Of a DNA stretch of 64,000 nt, positions 59,705-64,000 are shown piece by piece (position 1 is the stretch's first letter; every line of letters begins with the position of its first letter). The DNA comes from CAWHNT01 sp963830775. Its GTDB lineage: Bacteria > Pseudomonadota > Alphaproteobacteria > Geminicoccales > Geminicoccaceae. Made by a program: the position numbers and the translations under genes. The notes beneath the pieces are model-generated. The model saw only the letters and a list, made by a program, of their open reading frames with translations, made no database searches and had not been told where the DNA came from. The stretch lies in contig CAWHNT010000047.1 of NCBI GenBank assembly GCA_963830775.1, positions 434,001-498,000 on the forward strand, given 5' to 3'.

Positions 59705-59754
59705 CTCAGAAGACCAATCAGAACTCCAAGGCACCTTCTTCCGGAGCCCCTGCC

Positions 59755-61551
59755 ATGACTGCTGCCGCGACGCAGGCCGCCGCGACCCTCGACGACACGC
59801 AGCTCACGGGCGCGCAGGTCGTCATCAAGGCGCTGGTGGAGCAGGGCGTAGAGGTAATCTTCGGCTATCCGGGCGGTGCCGTGCTGCCGCTCTATGATGC
59901 GCTGTTCCAGCAGGACAAGCTGCGGCACATCCTCGTCCGTCACGAGCAGGCCGCGGTCCATGCCGCCGAAGGTTATGCGCGCAGCACCGGCAAGGTGGGC
60001 GTCGTCCTCGTCACCTCGGGCCCCGGCGCCACCAACACGGTGACCGGCCTCACCGACGCGCTCATGGACTCGGTGCCGATCGTCTGCCTCACCGGGCAGG
60101 TGCCGACGCACATGATCGGCAACGACGCCTTCCAGGAGGCGGACACGGTCGGCATCACCCGGCCCTGCACCAAGCACAACTATCTCGTGAAGGAGCCGGG
60201 CGACCTCGCCCGCGTGATGCACGAGGCCTTCCACGTGGCGGCGGCAGGCCGGCCCGGGCCGGTCGTGATCGACCTGCCCAAGAACATCCAGATGGGCAAG
60301 GCGCCCTACCTGCCGAAGGCCCAGTTCAGGCCCCGCAGCTACAACCCGGCCCGCGAGCCCAACGCCGAGCGGGTCGAGCAGGCGATGGAGCTGCTCGCCC
60401 GCGCCGAGCGGCCGATCTTCTATGTCGGCGGCGGCGTCATCAACTCCGGCTCCCGCGCCTGCGCGCTCCTCACCGAGCTCGTGCGCGAGACCGGCTACCC
60501 GATCACGCTGACGCTGATGGGCCTCGGCGCCTATCCGGCCTCGGACCCGCAGTTCCTGGGCATGCTCGGCATGCACGGGACCTACGAGGCCAACATGGCC
60601 ATGCACGACTGCGACGTGATGGTCTGCATCGGCGCCCGCTTCGACGACCGCGTGACCGGGCGGCTCGACGGCTTCTCGCCCAAGAGCCGCAAGATCCACG
60701 TCGACATCGACCCGTCCTCGATCAACAAGAACATCCCCGTCGACGTGGCGATCGTGGGCGATGCCGAGCGCACGCTGGGCGCCATGCTGGCAGCCTGGAA
60801 GCGGCGCTCGAACAGCATCAGCCGCGACAAGGTCCTGCCCTGGTGGAACCAGATCGCGGACTGGAGCCGGGTCGATTCGCTGCGCTTCCGGCAGGGCCGC
60901 ACCGGCATCAAGCCGCAGACCGCCGTCCGCCGCCTCTACGAGGCGACCAGGGACCGGGACGTCTACGTCACGACCGATGTCGGCCAGCACCAGATGTGGG
61001 CGGCCCAGCACTTCAAGTTCGAGCAGCCGCTGCGCTGGATGACCTCCGGCGGTCTCGGCACCATGGGCTACGGCTTCCCGGCCGCGATCGGCGTGCAGGT
61101 GGCCCACCCCGACGCCCTGGTCTTGTGCATCTCCGGCGACGCCTCCTGGGTGATGAACATGCAGGAGATGTCGACGGCCATGCAGTACCGGCTGCCGGTC
61201 AAGACCTTCATCCTCAACAACAGCTACATGGGCATGGTCCGGCAGTGGCAGGACTTCTTCCACGGCAACCGGCACTCTGAAAGCTACATGGATGCCCTGC
61301 CGGACTTCGTGAAGCTGGCCGAAGCCTTCGGGGGCGTGGGCCTGCGGGCGGAGAGCGTGGACGAGCTGGACAGCGTGATCGCGGCGGCCCTCGCCACCGA
61401 CAAGCCGGTGATCGCCGACATCGTCGTCGACCGGGCCGAGAACGTCTACCCGATGATCCCGGGCGGGGCCGCGCACAACGAGATCAAGCTCAGCCCCGAG
61501 GATGACGGCGCCCACGAGGCGATCTCGGAGGAGGGGATGGTGCTGGTATGA
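59755..61551 (+). CDS. ilvB: Acetolactate synthase, large subunit
   Basis: 598 aa. Joins two pyruvates (or pyruvate and 2-ketobutyrate) with ThDP and FAD. GAQVVIKALVEQGVEVIFGYPGGAVLP, catalytic Glu in VRHEQAAVHAAEGYAR, the ThDP motif from GDASWVMN to FILNNSYMG, and MVRQWQDFF are present. Start at 59755 (MTAAATQ). Upstream in-frame sequence has no family similarity. First gene of ilvBNC. Confidence 0.97.
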   Translation: MTAAATQAAATLDDTQLTGAQVVIKALVEQGVEVIFGYPGGAVLPLYDALFQQDKLRHILVRHEQAAVHAAEGYARSTGKVGVVLVTSGPGATNTVTGLTDALMDSVPIVCLTGQVPTHMIGNDAFQEADTVGITRPCTKHNYLVKEPGDLARVMHEAFHVAAAGRPGPVVIDLPKNIQMGKAPYLPKAQFRPRSYNPAREPNAERVEQAMELLARAERPIFYVGGGVINSGSRACALLTELVRETGYPITLTLMGLGAYPASDPQFLGMLGMHGTYEANMAMHDCDVMVCIGARFDDRVTGRLDGFSPKSRKIHVDIDPSSINKNIPVDVAIVGDAERTLGAMLAAWKRRSNSISRDKVLPWWNQIADWSRVDSLRFRQGRTGIKPQTAVRRLYEATRDRDVYVTTDVGQHQMWAAQHFKFEQPLRWMTSGGLGTMGYGFPAAIGVQVAHPDALVLCISGDASWVMNMQEMSTAMQYRLPVKTFILNNSYMGMVRQWQDFFHGNRHSESYMDALPDFVKLAEAFGGVGLRAESVDELDSVIAAALATDKPVIADIVVDRAENVYPMIPGGAAHNEIKLSPEDDGAHEAISEEGMVLV

Positions 61552-61608
61552 TGCGGCCTTGAGCCAGCATCGCCGTCGCCGCCCTCGCTCCTTTGGATTG
61601 CTCGTCTC

Positions 61609-62124
61609 ATGAAGGAAGAACCCGTCCGCCGGCACACCATCACGGCGCTCGTCGACAATGAGCCCGGTGTGCTGGCCCGCGTCATCGGCCTCTTCTCCGG
61701 CCGCGGCTACAATATCGAGAGCCTGACCGTAGCCGAGGTGGACAAGACGCGGCACCTCTCGCGCATCAACATCGTCACCACCGGCACCGAGGCCGTGATC
61801 GAGCAGATCAAGTCGCTGCTGGCCAAGCTGGTGCCGGTGCACAAGGTCCAGGACCTCACCATCGAGGGCCCGCATGTCGAGCGCGAGCTGGCGCTGGTGA
61901 AGGTGACCGGCGACCGCGAGCGGCTGATCGGGGCCTTGCGCATCGCCGACTACATGCATGCCCGCCTCGTCGACAGCGCGCCCGGCAGCCTCGTCCTCGA
62001 GGCCACCGGCACCTCGGACGAGCTCGACGCCTTCATCGAGCTGGTCCAGCCGGTCGAGGTCAGCCGGGCCGGCGTGGTCGCGATCGGCCGCGGCAGCATC
62101 ATCCTGGAAGCAAGGGCCGGCTGA
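61609..62124 (+). CDS. ilvN: Acetolactate synthase, small regulatory subunit
   Basis: 171 aa. N-terminal ACT domain (HTITALVDNEPGVLARVIGLFSGRGYNIESLTV) binds valine for feedback inhibition. A second ACT-like domain follows (RELALVKVTGD; ADYMHARLVD). Length and arrangement are those of IlvH/IlvN. 57 nt after ilvB. Confidence 0.96.
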   Translation: MKEEPVRRHTITALVDNEPGVLARVIGLFSGRGYNIESLTVAEVDKTRHLSRINIVTTGTEAVIEQIKSLLAKLVPVHKVQDLTIEGPHVERELALVKVTGDRERLIGALRIADYMHARLVDSAPGSLVLEATGTSDELDAFIELVQPVEVSRAGVVAIGRGSIILEARAG

Positions 62125-62189
62125 CCGGCCACCACCATCATCGGGGCGGCCGGGCGGCCGCCAGTCTTAGCGAAAGCGGGGAGAGCACC

Positions 62190-63209
62190 ATGCGCGTCTA
62201 CTACGACGCCGACGCGGACCTGAACCTGATCAAGGGGAAGAAGGTCGCCGTGATCGGCTATGGCAGCCAGGGCTTCGGCCACTCCAACAACCTGAAGGAG
62301 TCGGGCGTCGCCGAGGTCGCGGTGGCACTGAAGGAGACGTCCGCCACCCGCAAGAAGGTGGAGGCCGCGGGCCTGCGCAACATGACCCCGGCCGAGGCCG
62401 CGCGCTGGGCCGACGTGGTGATGGTCCTCGTCCCCGACGAGCTCCAGGCCGACCTCTACAAGGACGAGCTGGCGGCGAACCTGAAGGACGGTGCCGCCCT
62501 CATGTTCGCGCACGGCTTCAACATCCATTTCCGCCTGATCGAGCCCCGCCCCGACCTCGACGTGCTGATGGTGGCCCCCAAGGGCCCCGGCCATCTCGTC
62601 CGCTCCGAGTACGTCAAGGGCGGCGGTGTCCCCTGCCTCGTCGCCATCCACCAGGACGCCAGCGGCGGTGCCCTCGACCTCGGCCTCTCCTACGCCAGCG
62701 CCATCGGCGGCGGCCGGGCCGGTGTCATCGAGACCAGCTTCAAGGAGGAATGCGAGACCGACCTGTTCGGCGAGCAGACCGTCCTCTGCGGCGGCCTGTG
62801 CGCCCTGATCCAGGCCGGCTACGAGACCCTGACCGAGGCCGGCTACGCGCCCGAGATGGCCTATTTCGAGTGCCTGCACGAGGTGAAGCTGATCGTCGAC
62901 CTCATCTACGAGGGCGGCCTCGCCAACATGCGCTACTCGATCAGCAACACGGCCGAGTACGGCGACTACAAGACCGGGCCGCGCATCATCGACGACCGGG
63001 TCAAGGCCGAGATGAAGCGCGTGCTGACCGACATCCAGGAGGGCCGCTTCGCCCGCGACTGGGTGCTGGAGAACAAGGCCGGCCAGGTCAGCTTCAAGGC
63101 CATGCGCGCCCGCCACGCCGCCCACAATATCGAGGAGGTGGGCCAGCGCCTGCGCGGGATGATGCCCTGGATCGGGCAGGGCGCGCTCGTCGACAAGAGC
63201 CGGAACTAG
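62190..63209 (+). CDS. ilvC: Ketol-acid reductoisomerase, class I
   Basis: 339 aa. NADPH-dependent isomeroreduction of acetolactate. The Rossmann motif GYGSQGFGHSNNLKESG is followed by VMVLVPDELQADLYKDE. The metal and catalytic residues lie in DLFGEQTVLCGG and CLHEVKLIVDLIYEGG. The short C-terminal knotted domain marks class I. AGCGGGGAGAGC precedes the ATG. Third gene of the operon. Confidence 0.97.
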   Translation: MRVYYDADADLNLIKGKKVAVIGYGSQGFGHSNNLKESGVAEVAVALKETSATRKKVEAAGLRNMTPAEAARWADVVMVLVPDELQADLYKDELAANLKDGAALMFAHGFNIHFRLIEPRPDLDVLMVAPKGPGHLVRSEYVKGGGVPCLVAIHQDASGGALDLGLSYASAIGGGRAGVIETSFKEECETDLFGEQTVLCGGLCALIQAGYETLTEAGYAPEMAYFECLHEVKLIVDLIYEGGLANMRYSISNTAEYGDYKTGPRIIDDRVKAEMKRVLTDIQEGRFARDWVLENKAGQVSFKAMRARHAAHNIEEVGQRLRGMMPWIGQGALVDKSRN

Positions 63210-63215
63210 GCGACC

Positions 63216-63246
63216 GGCGCCGCCGGCCGGCAAGGCTGGCGGCGCC
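63216..63246 (+). terminator. Hairpin after ilvC
   Basis: GGCGCCGCC at 63216-63224 pairs with GGCGGCGCC at 63238-63246, extended inward by GGCC/GGCT, with a 5-nt loop. It begins 7 nt after the ilvC stop and is followed by TCCTCC. Probable transcription end of ilvBNC. Confidence 0.65.
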
Positions 63247-63328
63247 TCCTCCGATCGAAGCGAGGCACAAAGCCCGCCTCTCGCGCGTTGTTGAAGCTGG
63301 GGAGCTTCATGCAGCGGGAGAGGCATCC

Positions 63329-64000
63329 ATGGCCCACGCGGCCCATGAGCCGGTTGCCGCCACGTCCGGCGGCGGTGAGCCTACCCTGGAACGGACCATC
63401 GGCTGGAAGCAGATGGCGTTCTACGGCCTCGGCGGCATGCTCGGTGCCGGGATCTACGGACTGATCGGCAAGGCTGCGGGCGAGATGGGCAATGCCATCT
63501 GGCTCGCCTTCGCCGTGAGCATGGTGGCCGCACTCCTGACCGGCCTCTCCTATGCCTCGATCGGCTCGCGCTACCCGCGCGCCGGCGGTGCCGCCTACGT
63601 CACGCACCGCGCCTACGGCATGCCGCTGCTCACCTACGTGGTCGGGCTCGCCGTGATGTGCTCGGGCCTGACCTCGATCGCCACCCAGTCGCGGGTGGTG
63701 GCCGACAATCTCGCAGCGGCTGGTGGGCCTCGAGGCCGTGCCGCCCCTGGTGCTGTCGCTGGGCTTCCTGCTGCTGCTCGCCGCGATCGTCTTTCGCGGC
63801 ATCCGCGAGTGCATGTGGCTCAACATCGTCTGCACCTCGATCGAGGTGCTGGGCCTTGCCATGATCATCGCGGTCGGTGCGAGCTACTGGGGCTCGTCCA
63901 ACCTCCTGGAGACGCCTCCGGGACCGGACGGCAGCAGCAGCATCGGCCTGCTCATGGTGATGAACGGGGCCGTGCTCACCTTCTTCTCCTTCATCGGCTT
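63329..64000 (+). CDS. APC-family amino-acid permease, frameshifted, 3' end outside window
   Basis: N-terminal part of an amino acid-polyamine-organocation permease. TIGWKQMAFYGLGGMLGAGIYGLIGKAAGEMGN contains the G-G-GAGIY substrate-binding motif of helix 1. Then AFAVSMVAALLTGLSYASIGSRYPRAGGAAYVTHRAYG (helix 2 and the conserved loop) and YVVGLAVMCSGLTSIATQ. The frame breaks at 63712; removing the extra C gives ADNLQRLVGLEAVPPLVLSLGF and, further on, RECMWLNIVCTSIEVLGL. GGGAGAGG lies before the ATG. Substrate not deducible. Confidence 0.88.
   Translation, partial: MAHAAHEPVAATSGGGEPTLERTIGWKQMAFYGLGGMLGAGIYGLIGKAAGEMGNAIWLAFAVSMVAALLTGLSYASIGSRYPRAGGAAYVTHRAYGMPLLTYVVGLAVMCSGLTSIATQSRVVADNLAAAGGPRGRAAPGAVAGLPAAARRDRLSRHPRVHVAQHRLHLDRGAGPCHDHRGRCELLGLVQPPGDASGTGRQQQHRPAHGDERGRAHLLLLHRL

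Overview
The window is about 64 kb of very GC-rich DNA (roughly 70% by eye). It is gene-dense, with many 4-nt stop/start overlaps. The fabD-fabG-acpP-fabF-mltG cluster, an ilvB-ilvN-ilvC operon, MotA/MotB, TTT-type (Bug) solute receptors and many PAS/GGDEF/EAL signalling proteins point to an alphaproteobacterium, perhaps of the Rhodospirillales/Geminicoccales. That placement is inference from gene content, not from a marker comparison.

Layout. 1-0.85 kb: the 5' part of an IS630-type transposase cut by the window edge. 0.9-5 kb: a two-component system and a small RTX repeat protein. 5.1-8.2 kb: Bug receptor, tartrate/D-malate dehydrogenase and a divergent GntR regulator with a palindromic operator. 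8.3-12.8 kb: fatty-acid synthesis genes and mltG. 12.8-15.3 kb: an accessory patch with a transposase remnant, an AlaE-type exporter and two poorly characterised genes. 15.4-20 kb: MacA-MacB-NodT efflux operon. 20-25.4 kb: PIN-domain remnant, LysE exporter, lipoprotein, FecR/CHASE2-cyclase pair and a degenerate EAL-like protein. 25.6-34.5 kb: cysQ, pyrD, motB/motA, smpB, dapA, slt, a HAD enzyme and a threonine dehydratase-like enzyme. 34.6-39.3 kb: a membrane hybrid kinase and a REC-PAS-GGDEF-EAL regulator. 39.6-42.4 kb: a ZorA/ZorB-like stator pair coupled to a NUDIX hydrolase. 42.4-47.7 kb: two XRE regulators, a penicillin acylase-type hydrolase, a HAD hydrolase and a GH5 cellulase. 47.8-55.1 kb: a manganese/iron ABC operon with MntR, a permease fused to a DtxR-like domain, malonyl-CoA decarboxylase and a ferric-iron binding protein. 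55.2-57.9 kb: a DapA-family enzyme, serB and miaA. 57.9-59.5 kb: a CesT-type chaperone with an unknown partner that resembles a type III secretion chaperone/effector pair. 59.7-63.2 kb: ilvBNC. 63.3-64 kb: an APC amino-acid permease cut by the window edge.

Two matters run through the whole window. First, at least thirteen single-base insertions break twelve genes, including probable essentials (fabG, mltG, miaA, motB, slt). In each case deleting one base restores the family sequence. This looks like systematic sequence or assembly error, so these genes are annotated as whole genes with a noted break. The IS630 break is of opposite sign and sits on an A6G run, so it may be real programmed frameshifting. 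Second, the candidates for something new are the orphan ZorAB-NUDIX operon and the chaperone/effector-like pair.
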